From contig NZ_AFJI01000056.1 of assembly GCF_000264785.1 (NCBI RefSeq), forward strand, positions 46,426-110,425: DNA of 64,000 bases. The letters run 5' to 3'. Of the stretch, positions 1 through 8,255 are shown piece after piece. The DNA is from Edwardsiella ictaluri ATCC 33202 (GTDB lineage Bacteria; Pseudomonadota; Gammaproteobacteria; Enterobacterales; Enterobacteriaceae). The position numbers and the translations under genes were made by a program. The notes below the pieces were generated by a model that saw only the letters and a program-made list of their open reading frames with translations, was not told the origin of the DNA and ran no database searches. The number at the start of each line of letters is the position of its first letter. The stretch's first letter is position 1.

Positions 1-1
1 T

Positions 2-1036
2 GATACGCTGGGGCACCAGGCGCTGGAAAAGGCGCAGCGGGACTACCAGCGAGCCATGATCCTGATCATCTCTGCCTGCGTACTGTTGCTGGCGGTCGGG
101 GGCTTCTGCTGGTACGCCCTGCGCGGCATCATTCTGCGGCCGTTGGCTCAGCTGGATGAGCAGGTGGAGCATATCGCCGCCGGGGACTTGACCTGTCAGC
201 TGGCGCTGAGCGGTCGCTCGGAGATAGCCCACCTGGGTCGACAGCTGGCACAGATGCAGCAGGCGTTGGCCGGGACGGTACGCCGGGTACGTGACGCCAG
301 CGAACAGGTTGATGTCGGTGCCCGTGAGTTGCGCGCCGGTAACCGCGATCTGTCGCAGCGTACCGAAGAGCTGGCAGCGTCGTTGGAGGAGACAGCGGCC
401 AGCATGGAGCAGTTGACGGCGACGGTGCGTCAGAACGCGGCCAATGCGGAGCAGGCTAATTTGCTGGCGAGCGGCGTTTCCGACAGCGCGAATCAGGGCG
501 CGGGTATCGTTAATGAGGCGATCGTCGGCATGCGCAGCATTTCTCATAGTTCACAGAAGATCGCCGATATTATCAGCGTAATCGACGGGATTGCCTTCCA
601 AACCAATATTCTGGCGCTCAATGCGGCGGTAGAAGCGGCGCGTGCCGGTGAGCAGGGGCGTGGTTTTGCCGTGGTGGCCGGTGAGGTTCGCAACCTGGCA
701 CAGCGCAGCGCCCAGTCAGCGAAAGAGATTAAGCTGCTGATCGAAGATTCGGTGCGTCAGGTGAGCGACGGCGAGCGACGCGTCAGCGCGGCGGCGGAAA
801 CCATGGCAAAAATTTCCAGCGAGGTGGTACGCGTGACGGCGCTGATGGCGGAGATCTCCGGTGCCTCTCAGGAGCAAACCCGCGGTATCGAGCAGGTAAA
901 CCAGGCTGTCGCTCAGATGGATCAGGTGGCACAGCAAAACGCGGCGCTGGTAGAAGAATCCACCGCGGCCACGGCGTCGCTGGAGGCACAAAGCGAGCAG
1001 CTGATACAGAGCATGGAGATCTTTAAGCTCGCCTGA
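2..1036 (+). CDS. Methyl-accepting chemotaxis protein, C-terminal part (5' end outside window)
   Basis: The open frame enters from the left edge, so about 344 C-terminal residues are visible. They comprise the end of the periplasmic domain, a membrane segment (roughly codons 20-45, rich in LLLAVGG), a HAMP domain beginning at [18 protein letters not shown], and a full cytoplasmic signalling domain with the conserved hairpin tip [17 protein letters not shown]. Methylation-helix sequence ([18 protein letters not shown]) is present on the N-terminal side. The protein ends in FKLA and lacks the NWETF-type pentapeptide that tethers CheR/CheB in Tar and Tsr, so it behaves like a low-abundance receptor by sequence. 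The ligand is unknown because the sensing domain is cut off. It closely resembles the receptor at 27640-29217. Confidence 0.93.
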   Translation, partial: DTLGHQALEKAQRDYQRAMILIISACVLLLAVGGFCWYALRGIILRPLAQLDEQVEHIAAGDLTCQLALSGRSEIAHLGRQLAQMQQALAGTVRRVRDASEQVDVGARELRAGNRDLSQRTEELAASLEETAASMEQLTATVRQNAANAEQANLLASGVSDSANQGAGIVNEAIVGMRSISHSSQKIADIISVIDGIAFQTNILALNAAVEAARAGEQGRGFAVVAGEVRNLAQRSAQSAKEIKLLIEDSVRQVSDGERRVSAAAETMAKISSEVVRVTALMAEISGASQEQTRGIEQVNQAVAQMDQVAQQNAALVEESTAATASLEAQSEQLIQSMEIFKLA

Positions 1037-1221
1037 TCTGCGGGGGCGGTGAGGCGCCAGGGGCCCGCCATCACCGCCTACGATCGCCGCCTCGGTGCGC
1101 GCCGCAAGGTTGCTTGCCAGCCCTGTGAGGCGTGCGCCGGGGTTACACGGGTAGTGCGTGAGCCTTGGCCCACGGCGGCCCGTATTTCCTGCCTTGATGA
1201 TGGGTTTCTGGCGCTGCGCCG

Positions 1222-1251
1222 TTACGGGACCCCTCCGAGTATGTGTATAAT
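1222..1251 (+). promoter_or_regulatory. Candidate sigma-70 promoter for uhpA
   Basis: A perfect TATAAT lies at 1246-1251, 18 bases after a weak -35 (TTACGG, 1222-1227) and 32 bases before the uhpA start codon. The rest of the 1037-1283 gap shows only GC-rich dyads following the chemoreceptor gene. Confidence 0.4.
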
Positions 1252-1283
1252 CCGAGCGCTATCGTTATCCGCCGGAGCCCGCC

Positions 1284-1874
1284 ATGACCTACCGTATTGC
1301 CTTTATCGATGACCACTATATCGTGCGATCCGGCTTCGTACAGCTGTTGTCGCTGGAGAAGGATATGGCGGTGGTCGGTGAGTTCAGCTCGGCAGCAGAG
1401 GCGCGGGCCGGCCTGCCGGGGCTGGATGTGCAGGTCTGTATCTGTGATATCTCGATGCCTGATGAAAGCGGGTTGGATCTGCTGGCCGATCTGCCCTCCG
1501 GGCTGGCGGTGATCATGCTGTCGATGCACGACAGCGCGGCGCTGGTAGAGCTGGCGCTGGATCGCGGTGCGCGCGGTTTTCTGTCTAAGCGCTGCCGTCC
1601 TGAGGATCTGGCCAGCGCGGTACGCACTGTCGCACAGGGTGGTGTTTATCTGATGCCGGAGATTGCCCAGCAGCTGGCGCGTACCCGCATCGATCCCCTG
1701 ACCCGCCGCGAGCGTGAGGTGGCGATGATGCTGGCCCAGGGGCTAGAGGTGCGGGAGGTGGCTGAACGTCTCGGTCTGTCGCCGAAAACCGTACACGTCC
1801 ATCGTGCCAATCTGTTCATCAAGTTGGGGGTAAACAACAACGTTGAGCTGGCGCACCGCCTGTTGGGGCAGTGA
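1284..1874 (+). CDS. uhpA: UhpA, response regulator of hexose-phosphate uptake
   Basis: NarL/LuxR-type response regulator of 196 residues, the same length as E. coli UhpA. The receiver domain has the acidic pocket DD at residues 9-10 and the phospho-acceptor Asp at about 55 ([16 protein letters not shown]). The C-terminal LuxR helix-turn-helix spans about 137-190 ([16 protein letters not shown] ... [13 protein letters not shown]). In E. coli, UhpA phosphorylated by UhpB activates the sugar-phosphate antiporter gene uhpT when UhpC senses external glucose-6-phosphate. An SD-like CCGGAG precedes the ATG. uhpB starts at its stop codon, so translation is probably coupled. uhpT itself is not in the window. 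Confidence 0.95.
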   Translation: MTYRIAFIDDHYIVRSGFVQLLSLEKDMAVVGEFSSAAEARAGLPGLDVQVCICDISMPDESGLDLLADLPSGLAVIMLSMHDSAALVELALDRGARGFLSKRCRPEDLASAVRTVAQGGVYLMPEIAQQLARTRIDPLTRREREVAMMLAQGLEVREVAERLGLSPKTVHVHRANLFIKLGVNNNVELAHRLLGQ

Positions 1875-3406
1875 TGCAGCGTCTGATCTCCAGCATTGCC
1901 ATCTTCTTTTGCTATACCATCGCCGGATTTTGCCTGTGGGCTATTGGTGCGGCACTGGTGACGGCGCCCGTCGATGCACTGCTGCTGTTTCCCTTCGGTC
2001 TACGGATGGGCATTCTGCTGCAGACGCCGCACCGCTACTGGCCCGGCATTCTGGTCGGCGACGTGGCTGTGCAGCTGTTTTTGAGCCATCAGCTGGGCGG
2101 CGGCAGCTGGCTGTGGGGAACTCTGGGGGGACTGCTACTGTGCATGGCCCTCGCCTGGGCGTCGGGAGAGTGGCTGCGGCGTCAGCAGCAGCAAGGGGCT
2201 GAATGGCGCTGGCCGCTGCAGCAGGGGGCGCTGGTGGCGCTGGCAGCGCTGCTCCAGGCGCTCTCCTGGTCGCTGGCGACCGGTACTATGCCGGGGCCAC
2301 CGCTGCTGCTGGGGCTGTGCGGCGGATTGACGGTAGCACCGACCTGCCTGCTGATTTGGCACTATTTGGCGCAGCAGAGGTGGCTGCCGCTGACGCCGGG
2401 GATCCTGCATTGCCCGGTCAACCTGCGCCTGCGTCATATCGGTGGCTATCTGCTGCTGTTCGCGCTGAGCCTATGGCTGCAGCACCTGGCGCAGCACGCC
2501 GATTTGCGCCGCTTTGTCCTTTTCTGCCTGGCGATCCCCATCGTCTTCATGTCGTATCGCTATGGCTGGCAGGGGGCGCTGTTGGCCACGCTGCTGAACG
2601 GCGTGGTGTTGATCGCGACGGAGCCGCAGGGCGATGCCCCGCACCGCGATCTGCTGCTGTCGCTGTTGGCACAGAGCCTGACCGGGATGCTGCTGGGTGC
2701 CGGGATCGAGCGGCAGCGCGATCTGAACCGCCAGCTGAAGCAGCGTCTGGCGGAGAACCGCTCACTGGCCCGTTCGCTGGTCATGGCGCAGGAGGTGACC
2801 CGGCGGGAGATCGCCCGTGAGCTGCACGACGAGGTCGGGCAGACCATTACGGTGATCCGCACCCAGGCGGGCATTATTCGGCGGCTGAGCGATGAGCCGC
2901 GCCTGCTGGCCAGCGCCGAGGCCATCGAAAACCACGCTCTGCGGGTATATGACGGCGTACACGATCTGCTGGCGCAGCTATGGCCGGCATCGCTGAGCAA
3001 TCTGCCGCTGTCGGCAGCGCTCTCGGCGCTGCTGCGCGATCTGGTACCGCCGGAGCAGGGTACCACGGCGCGACTAAGCTGGCATATCGACGACGCCGCG
3101 TTGGACGACACCCTGAAAATTACGTTGTACCGCCTGTGTCAGGAGGGGGTGACAAATGCCTGTCGCCACGCGCGGGCCAGCCATATAGAGGTACAGGGCT
3201 GGCAGGATACCGGAGGTCTGCTGCACGTGAATATCTGTGATGACGGCTGCGGGGTGGATACGCTCAGCCTGATGCCGGGGTATGGTCTGCGCGGCCTGCG
3301 AGAGCGGATCTGCGCCATGGGTGGGGAGCTGCACCTGGAGAGCCATCAGGGGACCCGACTGGTTGTGATCCTGCCCGCAGTTTTATCCGGTGAGGCGGGA
3401 AACTAG
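1874..3406 (+). CDS. uhpB: UhpB, membrane sensor histidine kinase
   Basis: A 510-residue kinase (E. coli UhpB is 500). The N-terminal half is a MASE1-like hydrophobic domain with about eight membrane segments. The C-terminal half is a HisKA_3/HATPase module with the phospho-acceptor box RREIARELHDEVGQTITVIR (about residue 315), an N-box around CQEGVTNACRHARA and the glycine box DDGCGV / GYGLRGLRER. The chosen ATG at 1874 overlaps the uhpA stop by one base (TGATG); a GTG one codon upstream (1871) is the alternative. UhpB acts in a membrane complex with the sensor UhpC and phosphorylates UhpA. Residue similarity to E. coli runs the full length, including the SLTG-LLGAGI region before the kinase core. 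Confidence 0.94.
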   Translation: MQRLISSIAIFFCYTIAGFCLWAIGAALVTAPVDALLLFPFGLRMGILLQTPHRYWPGILVGDVAVQLFLSHQLGGGSWLWGTLGGLLLCMALAWASGEWLRRQQQQGAEWRWPLQQGALVALAALLQALSWSLATGTMPGPPLLLGLCGGLTVAPTCLLIWHYLAQQRWLPLTPGILHCPVNLRLRHIGGYLLLFALSLWLQHLAQHADLRRFVLFCLAIPIVFMSYRYGWQGALLATLLNGVVLIATEPQGDAPHRDLLLSLLAQSLTGMLLGAGIERQRDLNRQLKQRLAENRSLARSLVMAQEVTRREIARELHDEVGQTITVIRTQAGIIRRLSDEPRLLASAEAIENHALRVYDGVHDLLAQLWPASLSNLPLSAALSALLRDLVPPEQGTTARLSWHIDDAALDDTLKITLYRLCQEGVTNACRHARASHIEVQGWQDTGGLLHVNICDDGCGVDTLSLMPGYGLRGLRERICAMGGELHLESHQGTRLVVILPAVLSGEAGN

Positions 3407-3511
3407 GAGATTTTCTTAGTGCCAGCGGGAGATTTGTATTAGTTATCCCGTGCGTGCGCGACGCACCATAGCGTCTACAACGATGAGTTTTCACGCACGA
3501 GGTATTTCCCC

Positions 3512-4852
3512 ATGTGGTCTTTTCTGAAAAGCCGCACCGACGCACCCGAGATTCAGGATAGTGCCAAGGTTGATGCTGCCTATAAATATTGGCGCATCCA
3601 GCTGATGTGGGTCATGTATGTTGGCTACGCCGCTTTTTACTTTACCCGCAAAAGCTTCAACTTCATCATGCCGGAAATGATAAGTGATCTGGGGCTGAGC
3701 ATGTCCGATATCGGCATCATGGGCACGCTGTTCTATATCACCTATGGCTGTTCCAAGTTTATCTCCGGGATGATCAGCGATCGTTCCAACCCACGCTATT
3801 TTATGGGGTTGGGGCTGATCATGACCGGTATTATCAATATCGTCTTCGGGATGAGTTCGTCGCTGCTGGTGCTGGGGGCGCTGTGGATGGTGAACGCCTT
3901 CTTCCAGGGCTGGGGCTGGCCGCCGTGCTCGAAGATCCTGACCAGCTGGTATTCACGCGCCGAACGCGGCAGCTGGTGGGCCATCTGGAATACTTCCCAT
4001 AATGTCGGCGGCGCGCTGATCCCGCTGCTGGTCGGTTTTATCTCCCTGCACTTCAGCTGGCGCTATGGGATGATCATCCCCGGGATTATCGGGATTGTAC
4101 TGGGGCTGCTGATGTGCTGGCGCCTGCGCGACAAGCCGGTCACGATGGGGTTGCCGAGCGTCGGAAAATGGCGTAATGACGCCCTTGAGCTGGTGCAGGA
4201 GTCCGAAGGCAAGGGGCTATCCAATAAAGAGATCATCAAGCGCTATGTGCTGACGAATAAGTACATCTGGCTGCTGGCAGTCTCTTATGTTCTGGTATAT
4301 ATCGTGCGTACCGCGATCAATGACTGGGGAAACCTGTACCTGACCCAGACCAAGGGCTACTCGCTGATGACTGCCAACTCGGCGCTGTCGCTATTTGAGG
4401 TGGGGGGCTTTATCGGGTCTCTGGTCGCCGGCTGGGGCTCAGACAGGTTGTTCCGCGGCAACCGTGGTCCCATGAACCTGATCTTCGCTATCGGGATCTT
4501 CCTCTCTGTGGCCGCGCTGTGGCTGATGCCGGGCGGCAGCTATGCGCTGCAGGCCGCCTGTTTCTTCTCTATCGGTTTCTTCATCTTTGGCCCGCAGATG
4601 CTGATCGGGATGGCCGCTGCCGAGTGTTCCCATAAGGATGCGGCTGGCGCGGCGACCGGTTTTGTCGGCCTGTTCGCCTATCTGGGAGCAGCGCTTTCCG
4701 GCTATCCGATCGCCCGGGTGATGGAAGTGTGGCACTGGAACGGCTTTTTCGTCGTGATTTCCGTAGCGGCCTGTCTGTCCGCGCTGTTTCTGCTGCCGTT
4801 CCTGCGTGCACAGAAAGACCGGGAGCAAAACGCCACCGGCGGTGCAGGTTAA
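3512..4852 (+). CDS. uhpC: UhpC, glucose-6-phosphate sensor (MFS family)
   Basis: A 446-residue major facilitator with 12 predicted membrane segments, of the organophosphate:phosphate antiporter group (GlpT/UhpT/UhpC). It starts MWSFLKSR and carries the family region YFTRKSFNFIMP and the central GWGWPPCSKILTSWY signature. In E. coli UhpC is a receptor rather than a bulk transporter: it binds external glucose-6-phosphate and switches UhpB on. Its position directly after uhpAB supports UhpC over UhpT, but with no second family member nearby, sequence alone does not exclude residual transport. A 105-base gap separates it from uhpB. It ends just before a strong terminator. Confidence 0.9.
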   Translation: MWSFLKSRTDAPEIQDSAKVDAAYKYWRIQLMWVMYVGYAAFYFTRKSFNFIMPEMISDLGLSMSDIGIMGTLFYITYGCSKFISGMISDRSNPRYFMGLGLIMTGIINIVFGMSSSLLVLGALWMVNAFFQGWGWPPCSKILTSWYSRAERGSWWAIWNTSHNVGGALIPLLVGFISLHFSWRYGMIIPGIIGIVLGLLMCWRLRDKPVTMGLPSVGKWRNDALELVQESEGKGLSNKEIIKRYVLTNKYIWLLAVSYVLVYIVRTAINDWGNLYLTQTKGYSLMTANSALSLFEVGGFIGSLVAGWGSDRLFRGNRGPMNLIFAIGIFLSVAALWLMPGGSYALQAACFFSIGFFIFGPQMLIGMAAAECSHKDAAGAATGFVGLFAYLGAALSGYPIARVMEVWHWNGFFVVISVAACLSALFLLPFLRAQKDREQNATGGAG

Positions 4853-4882
4853 CGCTTGAGTTCGCTGTGTGTGGTTCGATAA

Positions 4883-4910
4883 AAAAAGCATGGCTTCGGC
4901 CATGCTTTTT
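4883..4910 (+). terminator. Rho-independent terminator after uhpC
   Basis: Perfect stem AGCATGGC / GCCATGCT with a TTCG tetraloop, flanked by an A-run and a T-run, 31 bases after the uhpC stop. Confidence 0.9.
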
Positions 4911-5016
4911 GCTATCTGAAGGCGGTGAACTGTGGCTAAAATGCAGACAACGGGATGGAATTAGCGTCGGATGGCCGGTTTTCTCAACAAATGGCGGACG
5001 TAATGAGAAAATGGGG

Positions 5017-5045
5017 TTGACGGCGGGTGAGGCTAGCAGTAACAT
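5017..5045 (+). promoter_or_regulatory. Promoter of first tRNA-Pro gene
   Basis: TTGACG (5017-5022), a 17-base spacer and TAACAT (5040-5045), then a GC-rich discriminator before the tRNA. A GC-rich discriminator is typical of stable-RNA promoters under stringent control. Confidence 0.75.
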
Positions 5046-5057
5046 GCGCTCCGCATT

Positions 5058-5134
5058 CGGCGAGTAGCGCAGCCTGGTAGCGCAACACGTTCGGGACGTG
5101 TGGGTCGGAGGTTCGAATCCTCTCTCGCCGACCA
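5058..5134 (+). tRNA. proK: tRNA-Pro(CGG), copy 1
   Basis: A 77-nt tRNA. The acceptor stem CGGCGAG pairs with CTCGCCG; the D-arm is GCGC/GCGC, the anticodon stem ACACG/CGTGT with loop TTCGGGA (anticodon CGG), and the T-arm GGAGG-TTCGAAT-CCTCT. The CCA is encoded. It reads the proline codon CCG. It sits upstream of dppA, as E. coli proK does. The second copy 216 bases downstream is identical over the whole tRNA. Confidence 0.97.
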
Positions 5135-5142
5135 AATTCCTG

Positions 5143-5172
5143 AAAAACCCAGCCTTTACGGCTGGGTTTTTT
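5143..5172 (+). terminator. Terminator of tRNA-Pro copy 1
   Basis: Stem ACCCAGCC / GGCTGGGT with a five-base loop, followed by a T-run, 9 bases after the tRNA. Confidence 0.9.
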
Positions 5173-5232
5173 GCGTTATGACGGCTTTACAGCCACACGT
5201 AAAAAAGCCGCTTCCCTGTGGACGTTAAGGTG

Positions 5233-5261
5233 TTGACGACGGGTAGTGCTAGCAGTAACAT
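5233..5261 (+). promoter_or_regulatory. Promoter of second tRNA-Pro gene
   Basis: TTGACG (5233-5238), a 17-base spacer and TAACAT (5256-5261): a near copy of the upstream promoter, including the GCTAGCAG segment before the -10 and a GC-rich discriminator. Confidence 0.75.
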
Positions 5262-5273
5262 GCGCCCCGCATT

Positions 5274-5350
5274 CGGCGAGTAGCGCAGCCTGGTAGCGCA
5301 ACACGTTCGGGACGTGTGGGTCGGAGGTTCGAATCCTCTCTCGCCGACCA
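5274..5350 (+). tRNA. proK: tRNA-Pro(CGG), copy 2
   Basis: Identical in all 77 positions to the copy at 5058-5134, anticodon CGG, encoded CCA. Promoter and terminator are also repeated, so a complete transcription unit was tandemly duplicated. A CCG-rich, high-GC genome may benefit from the extra dosage; that is inference. Confidence 0.97.
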
Positions 5351-5360
5351 GCTTTCCTGA

Positions 5361-5390
5361 AAAGCCCAGCCTTTATGGCTGGGCTTTTTG
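5361..5390 (+). terminator. Terminator of tRNA-Pro copy 2
   Basis: Stem AGCCCAGCC / GGCTGGGCT with a short loop and T-run. It differs from the first terminator at a few paired positions, which keep their pairing. Confidence 0.9.
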
Positions 5391-5418
5391 CATTTTGGCC
5401 AAGGTGGCGTGCGTCGCC

Positions 5419-5913
5419 CTAGCTCTCTTGGCGGCGAATAAAGTTGACGCGGCGCGGTGCGGCGATGCGCTGGTAGTCGGCGCAGTTTAGGATCAGTGAG
5501 CGCTCCAGTGTACCGGCGTTAAAGGCCAGCTCCTCAAAGCGGGTAAACAGCAGCGGATCGGCGACCAACAGCAGGTCGGGATGCAAGCTGAAAGGGGGGA
5601 TTGCGCCAAAAAGGCAATCAGTCAGTATGCTGACCTCTGCCGGACTTGCCAACGATGCGCGGGTACCACCGATGCCCTGCGCCAGCGCGTTGAGATCGGC
5701 CTGTTGATCGGCGGGCAGCACCGCCAGCACATGCTGTTTTACCCCATTCCCTTTGACGTGGCAGACCAGCGCCTTGGCGCCCTGGCCGAGTTGGGTACCG
5801 CGAATTTTGGCCACCTCTTCTGACTTCCCCGCGCTGGGGTGCTCAACGACGCGATAGCGCGCGCCCTGCTCGTCCAGTAGTCGCTGCAGTTGTTCAAATG
5901 TTGCCTGTGACAC
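5419..5913 (-). CDS. yeaK: YbaK/ProX-family mischarged-tRNA deacylase (YeaK-like)
   Basis: Single-domain YbaK/EbsC-type editing protein of 164 residues (E. coli YeaK is 167). Family landmarks are the conserved lysine region [14 protein letters not shown], the [12 protein letters not shown] segment and the GAIPPF motif lining the substrate pocket. These proteins hydrolyse amino acids wrongly attached to tRNA; the YeaK branch has been linked to Ser/Thr-type mischarging rather than proline. I chose a GTG start at 5913, because GGGAG lies at proper spacing and the N-terminus then matches family length; longer in-frame starts exist up to 6051. It faces the two tRNA-Pro genes tail to tail, which may be chance. 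Confidence 0.85.
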   Translation of the reverse strand: MSQATFEQLQRLLDEQGARYRVVEHPSAGKSEEVAKIRGTQLGQGAKALVCHVKGNGVKQHVLAVLPADQQADLNALAQGIGGTRASLASPAEVSILTDCLFGAIPPFSLHPDLLLVADPLLFTRFEELAFNAGTLERSLILNCADYQRIAAPRRVNFIRRQES

Positions 5914-6480
5914 TGTATTTCTCCCGGTGATGATGACGTCTGCGATCATAGCGCTAAGGCGTGTCTGTGCATGAGGCCGTTTCCGCAAAATGGCTGCTTC
6001 GGTTCCTGTGGCCCCGGTTTCAAGTAGCGTTTTCCCCTGTTTTAATGGCATTTCCCCGGGTTATCTGTACATATATTAACCATTTGAGATGAATTTTTTC
6101 TCCAGCGGCGATAGGGCGATCGACTGGTAAAATTTTGTTACATAGTGGAATGCACGGCACAATTTTACCGTGGGCAGATTTCGACCTATTTGTGAGGTTT
6201 ATTTATCCTTTTTTATACAAAAATATTGCCTATTTATTAGGCGATAAATTGCATTTCGTCATATTGACGTTAACCGGAACACTTGAGAGATTGGGGCGTA
6301 TAAGGTGAAAACAGCGCTTCAGGATTGTGCATCTATTCGCTGATGGACTGCCCGATGAGTCGTTCCTCGCCGGGATATTGTCTACTCACCTTGGCCGTAC
6401 AGGCCGTTGCCGGACGGATCGTACAGAAAAAAACAGATATCTGCCGGGTCACACAACATCACAGTATGGAGTTCAATGTT
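5914..6480. other. Intergenic region between yeaK and dppA, with an AT-rich inverted repeat
   Basis: About 570 bases without a convincing gene. An inverted repeat GGTAAAATT (6126-6134) / AATTTTACC (6161-6169) with a 26-base spacer could be an operator for the divergent genes. The AT-rich block 6170-6260 is a plausible promoter zone, with no unambiguous -35/-10 pair. A GcvB-type pairing site lies close to dppA and is listed separately. A short frame starting at 6325 runs into dppA in phase but is not needed: the dppA signal peptide begins at 6481. Confidence 0.5.
6452..6459 (+). promoter_or_regulatory. Candidate GcvB small-RNA target site in the dppA leader
   Basis: CACAACAT matches the CACAACAY consensus bound by the G/U-rich R1 region of GcvB. 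It lies 22-29 bases before the dppA start codon, just upstream of the GGAG ribosome site. dppA is an established GcvB target in E. coli and Salmonella. Confidence 0.65.
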
Positions 6481-8109
6481 ATGTCTTCCAATAATCACGC
6501 ATCTACGGGTCGTGGCGCAGGCGCCGTCGCGCTGAAATGGGGTATCGGCCTGGTTGCGTTGGCAGTTGCCGGCAGTCTGCAGGCGAAAACCCTGGTGTAC
6601 TGTTCTGAGGGATCACCGGAGGGGTTTAACCCGCAGCTGTTTACCTCCGGTACCACCTATGACGCCAGCTCGGTACCCATCTATAACCGTCTGATCGAGT
6701 TTAAGAACGGGAGCACGGAGCTCGTGCCCGGGCTGGCGGAGAGCTGGGAGGTGAGTCCCGATGGCAAGACCTATACCTTCCACCTGCGCAAGGGGGTGAA
6801 GTGGCAGGGCAGTAAGCTGTTTACGCCGACCCGTGACTTCAACGCCAATGACGTGGTGTTCTCCTTCGAACGCCAGCGCGATCCGAGCCACCCGTACCAC
6901 AAGGTCTCCGGCGGCAGCTATGAGTACTTCCAGGGGATGGGGCTGCCGGAGCTGATATCCAGGGTCGAAAAGGTGGACGATAGCACGGTGCGTATCGAAC
7001 TGAATCACCCGGAGTCGCCGTTCCTGGCGGATCTGGCGATGGACTTCGCGTCGATCCTGTCTGCCGAATATGCCGATGCCATGATGAAGGCAGGTACGCC
7101 GGAGAAGATCGATCTGGAGCCGCTGGGCACCGGTCCATTCCAATTGATGCAGTACCAGAAGGATTCGAAGATCCTCTATAAAGCCAATAAAGAGTATTGG
7201 GGTCCGCAGCCGAAGATCGACCGCCTGGTGTTCTCCATTACGCCGGATGCCTCGGTGCGCTATGCCAAGCTGCAGAAGAATGAGTGTCAGGTGATGCCGT
7301 ATCCGAATCCGGCGGATCTGGCGCGCATGAAGCAGGATAAGAATATTACCCTGTTGGAGCAGCCAGGGCTTAACGTGGGCTACCTGTCGTTTAACGTCGA
7401 TAAAAAGCCGCTGGATAACGTCAAGGTGCGCCAGGCGCTGACCATGGCGGTCAACAAACCGGCCATCATTGAGGCTGTCTATCAGAAGGCCGGGCAGTCA
7501 GCGAAAAACCTGATACCACCGACCATGTGGGGCTATAACGATGAGATTAAGGATTATCCGTACGATCCGGAGAAGGCCAAAGCGCTGCTGAAGGAGGCCG
7601 GGTTAGCGGATGGGTTCAGCATTGACCTGTGGGCGATGCCGGTACAACGTCCTTATAACCCCAACGCGCGCCGTATGGCCGAGATGATCCAGGCAGACTG
7701 GGACAAGATCGGCGTGAAAGCCAAGATTGTGACCTATGAGTGGGGAGAGTACCTCAAACGCGCCAAAGACGGCGAACATCAGGCGGTGATGATGGGCTGG
7801 ACCGGCGATAACGGCGATCCGGACAACTTCTTCGCTACGCTGTTCAGCTGCGATGCGGCCAAGCAGGGCTCCAACTACTCCCGCTGGTGCTATCAGCCGT
7901 TTGAGGCGGTGATTCAGCCGGCGCGTGCCGAGGCGGACCAGGCCAAGCGCGCCGAGCTGTATCGCCAGGCCCAGGTGATTATGCATGGCCAGGCACCGGC
8001 GCTGATCATCGCCCACTCCACCGTCTATGAGCCGGTGCGTAAAGAGGTGAAGGGCTACGTGGTGGATCCGCTGGGCAAGCATCACTTCAATCAGGTCTCC
8101 CTGGAGTAA
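6481..8109 (+). CDS. dppA: DppA, periplasmic dipeptide-binding protein
   Basis: Family 5 extracellular solute-binding protein, 542 residues from the chosen start. A signal peptide (hydrophobic core GIGLVALAVAG, cleavage after LQA) is followed by the mature start KTLVYCSEGSPEGFNPQL, shared with E. coli DppA. Similarity holds to the C-terminal DPLGKHHF. DppA captures dipeptides in the periplasm, hands them to DppBC, and in E. coli also serves dipeptide chemotaxis and haem uptake. The ATG at 6481 is preceded by GGAG at good spacing; ATG at 6466 is possible but places the SD inside the coding sequence. It is the first gene of dppABCDF, with a stem-loop separating it from dppB. Confidence 0.96.
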   Translation: MSSNNHASTGRGAGAVALKWGIGLVALAVAGSLQAKTLVYCSEGSPEGFNPQLFTSGTTYDASSVPIYNRLIEFKNGSTELVPGLAESWEVSPDGKTYTFHLRKGVKWQGSKLFTPTRDFNANDVVFSFERQRDPSHPYHKVSGGSYEYFQGMGLPELISRVEKVDDSTVRIELNHPESPFLADLAMDFASILSAEYADAMMKAGTPEKIDLEPLGTGPFQLMQYQKDSKILYKANKEYWGPQPKIDRLVFSITPDASVRYAKLQKNECQVMPYPNPADLARMKQDKNITLLEQPGLNVGYLSFNVDKKPLDNVKVRQALTMAVNKPAIIEAVYQKAGQSAKNLIPPTMWGYNDEIKDYPYDPEKAKALLKEAGLADGFSIDLWAMPVQRPYNPNARRMAEMIQADWDKIGVKAKIVTYEWGEYLKRAKDGEHQAVMMGWTGDNGDPDNFFATLFSCDAAKQGSNYSRWCYQPFEAVIQPARAEADQAKRAELYRQAQVIMHGQAPALIIAHSTVYEPVRKEVKGYVVDPLGKHHFNQVSLE

Positions 8110-8147
8110 TCCTGTCACCCCTTAAGGGTAAGGGGCTTCGTGAACCG

Positions 8148-8174
8148 TACCGCCGGCCGTGAGGTCAGGCGGTA
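8148..8174 (+). other. Stem-loop between dppA and dppB
   Basis: TACCGCC (8148-8154) pairs with GGCGGTA (8168-8174) in the 146-base dppA-dppB gap. Such hairpins often stabilise the abundant binding-protein message relative to the permease genes. No T-run follows. Confidence 0.5.
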
Positions 8175-8255
8175 TCCGGGGTCAGGCGCAGCGCACTCTT
8201 GCGCGGCGAAGCGGGCCGACGGGTGAGTGCCGGCCAACTACAGAGAGTTCGGGCT

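Noticed and set aside
5058..5350. tRNA pair as selC or as a tRNA attachment site of a genomic island
   Set aside because: The anticodon is CGG and the length is 77 nt, not a selenocysteine tRNA; the repeat includes promoter and terminator and no integrase lies nearby.
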